Made by a program: the position numbers and the translations under genes. A stretch of 64,000 nt of DNA from NCBI GenBank assembly GCA_934486825.1, contig CAKSQF010000001.1, positions 62,001 to 126,000 on the forward strand, written 5' to 3'. The notes under the pieces were generated by a model. The model made no database searches. It was given only the letters and a program-made list of their open reading frames with translations, and was not told the DNA's origin. Shown one piece after another: positions 27,519 through 34,237 of the stretch. Source of the stretch: an uncultured Eubacteriales bacterium. GTDB taxonomy: Bacteria; Bacillota; Clostridia; Oscillospirales; CAG-272. The first letter of the stretch is position 1. The number at the start of each line of letters is the position of its first letter.

Positions 27519-28439
27519 ATGGATTGGAAACAACTCAGAGTATCATGCTCAAAAGGCGATCTTGACAATGTGTGTGCTTTCATGAGCATGCTTGATAACG
27601 GACTGATGATCGAGGATTACAGCGATATCGACGAAAATCTGAAGCCCATGTACGGGGAGCTTATCGATGACAGTATATTGCATGCCGACCCAGACAGATG
27701 CTCGGTCAGTATATTTGTCCCGGAAGAAAAGCCGCTTTCCGAATATCTTTCGTTCGTAAACGAAAGATTGTCCTGTCTCGGTATCAGGGGAACGGTTGAT
27801 GTCGTCGGCGTTAAAGAAGAAGACTGGTATAATGCATGGCGTGCGTATTATAAACCGGTGCATATAGGAAACAGACTTACGGTTGTGCCCGCATGGCAGG
27901 AATATCATCCGGAGCCGAGTGAAATAACAATAAAAATGGATCCCGGTATGGCGTTCGGAACGGGTACGCATGAGACCACGCGGCTTTGCGCCGCAATGGT
28001 CGAAAGGCATATGCCTGTCGGAGCGAGAGTGCTTGATATAGGAACCGGGAGCGGAATATTGTCGCTTTTCGCACTGAAGCTCGGCGCAAAAGAGGCATAT
28101 GCGTATGATATAGACCCGGTTGCCGTGAGAGTCGCACGTGAAAACGCCAAGGATAACTGCGTGGAGAACTTTTTTTGTGACACCTCCGATCTGCTTAAAA
28201 ATGTTGATCTTTCGCACGGTCCTTTTGATTTCGCAATGGCAAATATCGTTGCGGACATACTTATAAGAATGTCGGAAAATGTGTCCGATTACCTGAATAA
28301 AGGTGCAAAGCTCGTCTGCTCGGGAATAATTGAAGGAAGATGTGACGATGTAAAGGACGCAATGATATCGCACGGCTTTGATCTTTGCGATGAAGCTTCC
28401 GAAAATGACTGGAAGGTACTTGTTTTTGTAAAAAGATAA
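27519..28439 (+). CDS. prmA: ribosomal protein L11 methyltransferase
   Basis: PrmA uses S-adenosylmethionine to trimethylate ribosomal protein L11. The 306-residue protein has an N-terminal L11-recognition domain, a linker ending in VVPAWQEYHPEP, and the methyltransferase core with FGTGTHETTRLC, the SAM motif VLDIGTGSGILSLFALKLG, and the acidic-loop/substrate motif MANIVADILIRM. prmA after dnaJ is a common Clostridial arrangement. It ends the operon at a very strong terminator. Confidence 0.96.
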   Translation: MDWKQLRVSCSKGDLDNVCAFMSMLDNGLMIEDYSDIDENLKPMYGELIDDSILHADPDRCSVSIFVPEEKPLSEYLSFVNERLSCLGIRGTVDVVGVKEEDWYNAWRAYYKPVHIGNRLTVVPAWQEYHPEPSEITIKMDPGMAFGTGTHETTRLCAAMVERHMPVGARVLDIGTGSGILSLFALKLGAKEAYAYDIDPVAVRVARENAKDNCVENFFCDTSDLLKNVDLSHGPFDFAMANIVADILIRMSENVSDYLNKGAKLVCSGIIEGRCDDVKDAMISHGFDLCDEASENDWKVLVFVKR

Positions 28440-28443
28440 ATAT

Positions 28444-28491
28444 AAAACAGAGGCACGACTGCCGCGGATGTGACAGTCGTGCCTCTGTTTT
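28444..28491 (+). terminator. intrinsic terminator of the heat-shock operon
   Basis: An 18-bp perfect inverted repeat (28444-28461 with 28474-28491), 12-nt loop, ends in a T-tract. It marks the chromosomal end before the accessory region. Confidence 0.95.
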
Positions 28492-28593
28492 TGTTGTACG
28501 GGAAACATTTTCGGAAAAAAACGTAAAAAAGCTTCCTTGCACCGCGGAATAATATGTGATAAAATAAAACAAATAAATGACCGGAGTTTTGAG

Positions 28594-28728
28594 ATGAATC
28601 TGAACGTATATGCCGACCCGTCCTTCAGGAAAACCCTTTGGTTTATGCACATTCTGCGCGGTATTGCCGAAGAAGCGGAAAGGCGACATTACCACCCCAA
28701 GTCTGCGGGGAGGGGTAAAACGGGCTAA
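28594..28728 (+). pseudogene. truncated start of a periplasmic-binding-protein-like sensor/regulator
   Basis: The ATG at 28594 has a CCGGAG ribosome binding site and a loose promoter-like region upstream. It opens a frame whose first 33 residues end FMHILRGIAEEAERR, resembling the first helix of LacI/XylR-type sugar-sensor domains. After HY (about 28690) the frame becomes low-quality (HPKSAGRGKTG) and stops. The break coincides with the 12-bp match to tRNA-Pro, so I read it as a gene cut by insertion. The rest of the gene is not in the window. The family call is tentative; the sequence is short. Confidence 0.5.
28690..28701 (+). repeat. candidate attL core (12-bp match to tRNA-Pro)
   Basis: TACCACCCCAAG matches the anticodon-arm region of tRNA-Pro at 43258-43269 in the same orientation. 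It sits exactly where the upstream reading frame breaks. The sequence left of it is not tRNA-like, so a simple att duplication is not proven. Confidence 0.45.
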
Positions 28729-28801
28729 TATCGCGTGAAATGGGCAAATATCTTGCGATTTTGCTCCATATTTTTTGAATTCGAAAATATCTTTCGAAAA
28801 A

Positions 28802-28831
28802 ACTATGCACTGCAAAATCGCGACTATGCAC
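28802..28831 (+). repeat. ACTATGCAC direct repeat pair, 21-bp period
   Basis: Two exact copies of ACTATGCAC at 28802-28810 and 28823-28831, spaced by two helical turns. Related pair at 29324-29343. These could be recombinase arm-type sites or iterons. Confidence 0.6.
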
Positions 28832-29109
28832 CGGATTGGTGCATTTTTTCTTGCGCCAAGGGATCGTAAGACCGCATGAAATTAACGAGCCGAATATTGA
28901 TTTAATTTTGCAATAGTGTACGGCGGTACGCTTGCATTGTAACTCTGACCAAGGTGATTGTCAAGCCTTAATTCGCATTTAAAAATGTCTTGATTGATAA
29001 TTATTCCAAAGCCTCTGGTGCAGATGATTGAAATAATAATCAGCGTAAAAGCTAATTGAAACGCGTTACATTTCTAAACTGTCAGGCTTAAGAAGAAAAT
29101 CGTATATGC

Positions 29110-29160
29110 TCATACTCTGACGAAATAATTGTTGTTTCCACGTTCTTTGATGTAAGCCAT
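29110..29160 (-). pseudogene. relic start of a second tyrosine integrase
   Basis: On the minus strand a strong AGGAGG lies 7 nt before an ATG at 29160 that encodes MAYIKERGNNNYFVRV and then a stop. That peptide is a characteristic N-terminus of phage and transposon tyrosine integrases, which normally continue into a DNA-binding domain of several hundred residues. Only 16 codons remain. I infer a deleted second element end. Confidence 0.5.
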
Positions 29161-29323
29161 AACAGCCTCCTAAAAAAATAGAATGATTGTCAAGCAGTAC
29201 ACCATTGCATTATTTCTGCAGAATTAAGACGTTTTTTTGTTATTGTCAGTGTGGAGCGAGTTGCATAATTGTTCGGATTTTTTATGGAAACGCCGGTCAT
29301 TATCTTGCATTTCTCTTGCACTG

Positions 29324-29343
29324 ACTATGCACTAACTATGCAC
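29324..29343 (+). repeat. ACTATGCAC direct repeat pair, 11-bp period
   Basis: Exact ACTATGCAC copies at 29324-29332 and 29335-29343, one helical turn apart; same unit as at 28802-28831. Confidence 0.6.
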
Positions 29344-29394
29344 CAAGCCATTAGCGGAATGGTAGAGGCGAATGGAAGCGGCAAAATGAACAAA

Positions 29395-29429
29395 AAAACG
29401 AGCCAAAATCTTACGATTTGGCTCGTTTT
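29395..29429. terminator. bidirectional terminator-like hairpin with TTAC loop
   Basis: A 13-bp arm pair (29395-29407 and 29417-29429), A/T-tracts on both sides. It shares the 10-mer ATCTTACGAT with the hairpin just downstream of tRNA-Pro (43204-43213). Confidence 0.75.
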
Positions 29430-29560
29430 TTGTGCGTTTCATACGAAACTTTGGTACGAGTGTTCATAACAGACTTGCAAAAAGGCGGTCGGACATATTC
29501 CTTTCGTGCCGGTTTTGCCTGTGATACAAGTGAAAAACGAAATTTGAAAGGAAACAAATC

Positions 29561-29686
29561 ATGAAAATTACTTACACAGAAAACAAAAACGGCATCTATT
29601 ATCCGAATTTGAGTTTGCCGACAGGCACAACCTATTCCATCGAAAAATATGGTCGGGTGTACCCCCATGAAGGGGTTATGGTGTAA
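29561..29686 (+). pseudogene. truncated TnpV-type transposon protein
   Basis: This 41-codon ORF has a GAAAGGAAAC ribosome binding site. The first 32 residues (MKITYTENKNGIYYPNL onward, to KYGR) align with the start of the intact TnpV protein encoded at 41360-41716. After KYGR the frame enters the antisense of the helix-turn-helix gene's 3' end and stops. A normal TnpV is about 118 residues. The two tnpV copies face each other at opposite ends of the element, suggesting that rearrangement of related elements made this junction. Confidence 0.65.
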
Positions 29687-29964
29687 ACATTGCTGGTTTT
29701 GCCGCCGGAAGCGGTGTATTGATGCCGTTTTTCCAGCATTCCTTTGGCACACAGCACCTTGATGGCGCGGTCGACTGTCTCGACTTTTTGAATACCGCAT
29801 TCCTTTGCAATCGTGCGTCGGGACGGATACGCAACTCCGGTTTCCCGGTTGCTGTGCATTGCAATGCAGCAGTACACTGCGAGATCGCGCGGGGAGAGTC
29901 CCATGCTGAAAATTTGATTGTCCACCTGAAAAAAGCCTCCGGGTTGCCATCTTCCCGTCTTCAT
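29632..29964 (-). CDS. helix-turn-helix replication-initiator-like protein
   Basis: This 110-residue protein has a winged helix-turn-helix pattern: FFQVDNQIFSMGLSPRDLAVY, then YPSRRTIAKECG with the recognition helix VETVDRAIKVLCAKGML. Such small proteins are common behind mobA in Firmicute mobilizable elements, where they resemble the N-terminal domain of plasmid RepA or primosomal regulators. Its ATG overlaps the mobA stop by 4 nt (29961-29964). Its 3' end overlaps the truncated tnpV, so the C-terminal residues (SWGYTRPYFSME) may be altered by that recombination. Confidence 0.7.
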   Translation of the reverse strand: MKTGRWQPGGFFQVDNQIFSMGLSPRDLAVYCCIAMHSNRETGVAYPSRRTIAKECGIQKVETVDRAIKVLCAKGMLEKRHQYTASGGKTSNVYTITPSWGYTRPYFSME

Positions 29965-31451
29965 CGGTCGTTCCTCCCGTCTTTTCTGATGTTTGACGCA
30001 TTCGTAACCGTTCCGTCATCCGGCGATTGGTAGCGATCCGGAGCATCGCATTCTATGGTGTGGCGTTCCTCAGGGGGCAGGTCATATTCCCGCCATGTTT
30101 TCCGCATACGCGCGATTCGCTCGGCTTCTACCTGTTGTTCCATGACACCGGAGCGTGTAAGCAGAGCGCGAATATCTTTGCTTTCCCGGCGGATAATCGA
30201 AATCTCTTTTGAAACGGCATGAATTTCGGCTTTCACCGCACGTCGCGTTTCTTCCTTTGTACAACGACGGATCCCGTTGTAAAGATCACTCCGTTCGCGG
30301 GTCAGCGTCGCAAGTTTTGCTTCGTTTCGGTCAAGAAACCGGTCGCAATCTTCCTTTGTTTCCAAATGCTCCCGCCCCATCAGGACCGCCTGCCGTGAGT
30401 AAAGTTCCATTTTATTTCGCGCTTCCATCATATCGGGAGTCAGAGGTTCGTAGCGCTCCGGCGGTTCTTCCGGCGCGAGGAGGTCGGGACCGCCGAGAAG
30501 TGCCACAAAAGCGCAGACAAGCCCCAACAGCGACGGTTTTCTGCGGTATTGTTCCAAACACCAGGGAAGCGGCGCGGGACGCTCCCGCATTCGCAGGTTG
30601 TATGCGCGGTAGCCCTTGTAATAATGTTCGTAGTCCGGGCGACGGCGGCAACGGTTCATGCGCAGAACGGAATCCATACGTTCGCGTGTAAATTCTTCTC
30701 CAAGGTGATAAATGCGAACCGGTTTTGCCTCTGAAAGTCTGCGGATTGTCGCATATTTTCTCCCGAAATTCGGCTGAAAATCATAGCCCATATCGTGCAG
30801 ATGGTGGCAGAGATCATCCCATCCCGAAGAGATCTCCAAAGCGTCCCGAATGGCTTGTGCCATGAGGGAATAGCGTGTTTCCTTTCCCGCTTTTTCGGCA
30901 AAGTGAATCTGCCTCGGTGTCTTTTTACCGGGATTTTCAATCACGGAAAGGCGGTGCATTTGACACAATTCATCCGAAATCCGGCGCAGTTTCCGATATT
31001 CACCCTTGTTGTCATCGTACTTTTTCCCGTCAAGAAAGGACACGCTGTTCCACACAAAATGGTTGTGCAAATGGGCTTTGTTGAGATGGGTTGCAACCAC
31101 GACCTGATAGCGATCTCCCCACATTGCACGGGCAAGTGCAACCCCGATGGCATGGCATTGTTCGGGCGTGATTTCTCCCGGCTTGAAGCTTTGACAGGCG
31201 TGGTACGCAACGTTGCCACCGGTTTTTCCGAAATGTTGCTGTACCCGGAGCATGGCTTCTGTCGGATCGCCGTTACAGTTCAGTGCCGTGATAAAAAGTC
31301 GCTTTTCCTCCATTGGGGCTTCGGTTTTGACCTCGTCAGTTGCATAGTGCAAGGCGGTTGAAAGTCCGACCGCCGTTTTTTGCGGATTGTCTGCATACGC
31401 AATGACCCGCGCAACACTGTCCTTGATCGGCCACATTTTAGTCGTTGCCAT
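29961..31451 (-). CDS. mobA: MobA/MobL-type relaxase
   Basis: This relaxase nicks oriT and pilots the strand during mobilization by a helper conjugation system. I chose the ATG at 31451 (MATTKMWPIKDSV), giving 496 residues. The candidate nucleophile Tyr is Tyr19 in VARVIAYADNPQKT. The metal-binding histidine cluster is HLNKAHLHNHFVWNSVSF (His127, 129, 131). These fit the relaxase/MobP-like family of PF03432. The C-terminal 200 residues are charged, partly coiled coil, with one weakly hydrophobic stretch (LLGLVCAFVALLGGPDLLAP) that could be a membrane contact. It overlaps mobC by 14 nt. Confidence 0.88.
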   Translation of the reverse strand: MATTKMWPIKDSVARVIAYADNPQKTAVGLSTALHYATDEVKTEAPMEEKRLFITALNCNGDPTEAMLRVQQHFGKTGGNVAYHACQSFKPGEITPEQCHAIGVALARAMWGDRYQVVVATHLNKAHLHNHFVWNSVSFLDGKKYDDNKGEYRKLRRISDELCQMHRLSVIENPGKKTPRQIHFAEKAGKETRYSLMAQAIRDALEISSGWDDLCHHLHDMGYDFQPNFGRKYATIRRLSEAKPVRIYHLGEEFTRERMDSVLRMNRCRRRPDYEHYYKGYRAYNLRMRERPAPLPWCLEQYRRKPSLLGLVCAFVALLGGPDLLAPEEPPERYEPLTPDMMEARNKMELYSRQAVLMGREHLETKEDCDRFLDRNEAKLATLTRERSDLYNGIRRCTKEETRRAVKAEIHAVSKEISIIRRESKDIRALLTRSGVMEQQVEAERIARMRKTWREYDLPPEERHTIECDAPDRYQSPDDGTVTNASNIRKDGRNDR

Positions 31452-31875
31452 TCGCATCCTCCCAAAGGTCGCCCGCACGGTAGGCGGCATATTCCCGCTC
31501 TCCGTCCTTGCCGCAGAACTTTTCCGTGACCCGGCGAAAGGTGTTCAGGGACGCTTCTATGGAAGTCAGTTCACCGGAAAAATCCGCGCCGTTTTGCATC
31601 TTTCTGCGTACTTCCGCGCAGAGCATGGAAAGGTCGTCCCGCAGATCATAAAAGGCACGCGGCGGGATTGCACGCACCTGCACACCGCAGGAAAGTTGGC
31701 GCAACAGTTCCGAAACCGTCAGCCCGACCGCATGGGCAAGCAGTGTGATATGCCGCTTTTCTTCGGGGGTTACCCGCACATTGATGCCAACATCCCGTTC
31801 CCGCTTTGTCTCTTTTGCTTGCCCGCGCAGGAACCGATTCATAGCTTGGCGCTGTTCTTTTTTGCTGTTTGTCAT
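31438..31875 (-). CDS. mobC: MobC-type mobilization accessory protein
   Basis: MobC proteins bind oriT and help the relaxase open the DNA. I chose the ATG at 31875, 8 nt after AAAGGAGA, giving 145 residues (MTNSKKEQRQAMNRFLRG). The N-terminus is basic; the ribbon-helix-helix-like part is INVRVTPEEKRHITLLAHAVGLTVSELLRQ, the usual MobC pattern. It overlaps mobA by 14 nt and is read from a promoter about 400 nt upstream, behind an attenuator-like leader. Confidence 0.85.
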   Translation of the reverse strand: MTNSKKEQRQAMNRFLRGQAKETKRERDVGINVRVTPEEKRHITLLAHAVGLTVSELLRQLSCGVQVRAIPPRAFYDLRDDLSMLCAEVRRKMQNGADFSGELTSIEASLNTFRRVTEKFCGKDGEREYAAYRAGDLWEDANGND

Positions 31876-32107
31876 CTTCATTCTCCTTTGCTTTTTTTGA
31901 TGTGGGATGTAAGAAATGCGGGGCGAAACGGCGGGGTTATAGGGGCGGCACAGCCCCAATCGTCCGAAAAGGACGCAAGGAAACGGGATTGCCTGCCATA
32001 CACGGTGGCAACACCGTGCGGCAATACCTTTCCTATGCTCGCTAAACGACCGGACAGCCTCTTTCAGCGCTCCCGTTTCGCGTATTGCCCGGAAAAAAAC
32101 AGCAAAA
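31876..32107. other. probable oriT region between the mob leader and mobC
   Basis: No gene is visible here. The segment carries several inverted repeats: CACGGTG-GCAA-CACCGTG (32001-32018) inside flanking TTGCC/GGCAA arms, and CGTCC/GGACG near 31958-31972. It lies directly upstream of mobC-mobA, the usual location of oriT. The nick site cannot be fixed by eye. Confidence 0.55.
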
Positions 32108-32171
32108 AAGCCGCTCACAAAAGAAATACCGAAACCATGCACATGGTCTGTACTTCCTATGTAAGCGGCTT
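32108..32171 (-). promoter_or_regulatory. attenuator: terminator hairpin enclosing a leader peptide, upstream of mobC
   Basis: On the minus strand AAGCCGCTTACA (32171-32160) can pair with TGTGAGCGGCTT (32119-32108), followed by a run of T. A nine-codon ORF with its own ribosome binding site lies inside the loop, and its stop codon is in the right arm. A ribosome at the leader's end would block the terminator. An inner palindrome ACCATG-TG-CATGGT covers the leader start. This layout matches translation-coupled attenuators known for ribosome-protection resistance genes such as tet(M). Confidence 0.65.
32115..32144 (-). CDS. leader peptide MCMVSVFLL in the mob attenuator
   Basis: ATG at 32144 is 8 nt after AGGAAG; nine codons end at TGA (32117-32115), inside the right arm of the terminator stem. 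Length, start signal and stop position fit a regulatory leader peptide. Translation is inferred, not shown. Confidence 0.5.
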   Translation of the reverse strand: MCMVSVFLL

Positions 32172-32274
32172 ATGCCACAAGCGGGAGAACCCGCAAAAAA
32201 ATATTTGGTTGAATATGTTTAACCCTGCCGGGCAATCCTGATACTGGAGGAGTCTGCGCCGATGAAGGGCATAT

Positions 32275-32303
32275 AGAATACCACAATTCTTGCCGTTTGT
32301 CAA
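32275..32303 (-). promoter_or_regulatory. promoter for the mobC-mobA transcript
   Basis: Minus strand TTGACA (32303-32298) and TATTCT (32280-32275), spacer 17 bp. Transcription would start near 32268, giving a leader of about 390 nt that includes the attenuator. Confidence 0.7.
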
Positions 32304-32351
32304 GACATTTTGGAAAAGTTTTTCGGAAAAAGTTGTCGAATGGTCGCAAAT

Positions 32352-32368
32352 TGTCCGAAAAGAGGACA
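32352..32368 (+). promoter_or_regulatory. candidate operator of the restriction operon
   Basis: TGTCC-N7-GGACA inverted repeat, 7 nt upstream of the -35 of the XRE gene promoter. A likely autoregulatory site for the XRE protein. Confidence 0.4.
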
Positions 32369-32375
32369 GAAAGAC

Positions 32376-32404
32376 TTGCAAAATGTTCCATGATATGGTA
32401 TACT
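32376..32404 (+). promoter_or_regulatory. promoter of the restriction operon
   Basis: TTGCAA (32376-32381), 17 bp, TATACT (32399-32404). The XRE start follows at 32440 behind GGAGGG. Confidence 0.7.
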
Positions 32405-32439
32405 ATAAAATGAGAAAAATTAAAGCCGGAGGGAACCCA

Positions 32440-32742
32440 ATGGATGAACGGCAAAGAGCAACGCTGATCCGCAATATGACCGACAACCTGCCCACCCTGC
32501 GCAAGCGGATGGACATCTCGCAGGCAGAGTTTGCCGCGCTGATCGGCGTCAGCCGCAGCACGCTTGCGGCAATCGAAAATCATAAACGCCCCATGACATG
32601 GAATATGTTTCTGGCTCTGCTCCTGATCTTTACGAAGAACAAGGAGACGGACAAGCTGTTGAACGCGATGGAGATTTATACAGACGAGCTGAACGGGATT
32701 ATCAAACACAGAGAACAGGACGGAGGACAAAACAATGGCTGA
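32440..32742 (+). CDS. XRE-family regulator heading the type I restriction operon
   Basis: This 100-residue protein has a Cro/C1-type helix-turn-helix: LPTLRKRMDISQAEFAALIG then VSRSTLAAIENHKRPM, with the recognition helix in the second part. The ATG at 32440 follows GGAGGG; the longer open frame to 32290 has no such signal. It overlaps hsdM by 8 nt. Its placement recalls controller (C) proteins of restriction-modification systems, which delay restriction after transfer. The candidate operator at 32352 would allow feedback. The regulator role is inferred from position and fold. Confidence 0.82.
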   Translation: MDERQRATLIRNMTDNLPTLRKRMDISQAEFAALIGVSRSTLAAIENHKRPMTWNMFLALLLIFTKNKETDKLLNAMEIYTDELNGIIKHREQDGGQNNG

Positions 32743-34237
32743 AAAAACAACCGCCGACATCGGCTTTGAAAAACAGATATGGGACGCCGCGTGCGTGCTG
32801 CGCGGGAATATGGACGCCTCGGAATACAAAAATGTGGTGCTGGGGCTTATCTTCTTAAAATACATCTCCGACCGTTTCGAGGAGAAGCACCGCGAGCTTG
32901 TCGCGGAAGGCGACGGCTTCGAGGAGGACATCGACGAATACACCTCCGAGGGGATTTTCTTTGTGCCGCAGGGCGCAAGATGGGGCGACATTGCCGCCAA
33001 GGCGCACACACCGGAGATCGGCACAGCGATTGACGAGGCGATGCGCGCGATCGAGAAGGACAACAAGCGCCTGAAAGACATTCTGCCGAAAAACTTTGCC
33101 CGTCCGGAATTGGACAAGCGGCGGCTGGGCGAGGTAGTCGACCTCTTTACCAACATCCGCATGATCGAGCACGGGGACGAAAAAGACATTCTCGGCAGAA
33201 CCTACGAATACTGCCTTTCCAAATTTGCCGAGCAGGAGGGCAAACTGGCGGGCGAATTCTACACGCCGTCCTGCGTGGTGCGCACACTGGTGGAAGTTCT
33301 GCAACCCTATCACGGGCGGGTGTATGACCCCTGCTGCGGGAGCGGCGGAATGTTTGTGCAGTCGGCGAAATTTGTCGAGAGCCATACCGGAAATATCAAC
33401 GACATTTCGGTCTACGGGCAGGATTCCAACCCGACCACATGGAAAATGGCGCAGATGAACCTTGCCATTCGCGGTATTGATGCCGACCTCGGCAAATTCA
33501 ATGCCGATACCTTCTTTAACGATTGCCACCCGACCCTGCGCGCGGATTTTATCATGGCAAATCCGCCGTTTAACCTCTCGGATTGGGGCGCGGACAAGCT
33601 GGCGGACGATGTGCGGTGGCAGTACGGAATGCCGCCGTCCGGCAACGCCAACTTTGCATGGCTTCAGCACATGATTTACCACCTTGCGCCAAACGGGCGC
33701 ATCGGCATGGTGCTGGCGAACGGCTCGCTGTCCTCGCAGTCGGGCGGTGAAGGTGAAATCCGCAAAAATATCATCAATGCAGATCTGGTGGACTGCATCG
33801 TTGCCATGCCGACGCAGCTGTTCTATACCACGCAGATTCCGGTTTCGCTGTGGTTCCTCTCCAAGAACAAGAAGCAGAAGGGCAAAACGCTGTTTATTGA
33901 TGCGCGCAAGCTCGGCACGATGGTCTCGCGCAAGAACCGCGAGCTGACCGACATGGACATCCGGAAGATTGCCGACACCTACAACGCATTTGCGGACGGC
34001 ACGCTGACCGACCAAAAAGGCTTTTGCGCCGTGGCGACCACGCAGGACATCGCAAAGCAGGACTACATTCTCACTCCGGGGCGATATGTCGGCATTGAGG
34101 AGCAGGCGGACGACGGCGAACCGTTCGATGACAAAATGAAGCGCCTGACCGGAGAACTCGCAGGGCTGTTTGAGAAGTCGCACGAGTTGGAACAGGAGAT
34201 ACGCGAGAAACTGGGGGCGATTGGGTATGAGGTGTGA
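32735..34237 (+). CDS. hsdM: type I restriction-modification methyltransferase subunit HsdM
   Basis: HsdM methylates adenine in the recognition site and forms the core of the type I complex with HsdS. The 500-residue product has an N-terminal helical domain (KNVVLGLIFLKYISDRFEE), a SAM-binding motif YDPCCGSGGMFV (residues about 197-208) and the catalytic NPPF at 276-279. GQDSNPTTWKMAQMNLAI is also typical. It is visibly GC-rich compared with the following genes. It overlaps the regulator by 8 nt and hsdS by 11 nt. Confidence 0.97.
   Translation: MAEKTTADIGFEKQIWDAACVLRGNMDASEYKNVVLGLIFLKYISDRFEEKHRELVAEGDGFEEDIDEYTSEGIFFVPQGARWGDIAAKAHTPEIGTAIDEAMRAIEKDNKRLKDILPKNFARPELDKRRLGEVVDLFTNIRMIEHGDEKDILGRTYEYCLSKFAEQEGKLAGEFYTPSCVVRTLVEVLQPYHGRVYDPCCGSGGMFVQSAKFVESHTGNINDISVYGQDSNPTTWKMAQMNLAIRGIDADLGKFNADTFFNDCHPTLRADFIMANPPFNLSDWGADKLADDVRWQYGMPPSGNANFAWLQHMIYHLAPNGRIGMVLANGSLSSQSGGEGEIRKNIINADLVDCIVAMPTQLFYTTQIPVSLWFLSKNKKQKGKTLFIDARKLGTMVSRKNRELTDMDIRKIADTYNAFADGTLTDQKGFCAVATTQDIAKQDYILTPGRYVGIEEQADDGEPFDDKMKRLTGELAGLFEKSHELEQEIREKLGAIGYEV

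Larger units (their letters stand above)
28729..29560. other. 832-bp region without an intact gene, made of element relics
   Basis: No intact ORF is supported here. The stretch is A/T rich and contains ACTATGCAC repeats at 28802-28831 and 29324-29343, a TGCACC/GGTGCA palindrome at about 28828-28842, a relic integrase start (29110-29160), a copy of TGGTAGAGGC (as in tRNA-Pro, opposite strand) near 29370, and a terminator-like hairpin at 29395-29429. Confidence 0.7.

Noticed and set aside
28802..29343. CRISPR array
   Set aside because: Repeats are only 9 bp, in two pairs, with no regular 25-40 bp spacers and no cas genes.
29411..29467. Minus-strand ORF MNTRTKVSYETHKKRAKS
   Set aside because: It lies in the terminator hairpin, is 18 codons long and lacks a ribosome binding site.
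32172..32190. GCGGG/CCCGC hairpin near 32181-32194 as a terminator for either strand
   Set aside because: The A/T tract is on the wrong side for minus-strand termination and plus-strand termination lacks U residues.
32855..34183. 442-codon antisense ORF opposite hsdM
   Set aside because: A GC-rich gene gives long open antisense frames; hsdM has complete motifs.
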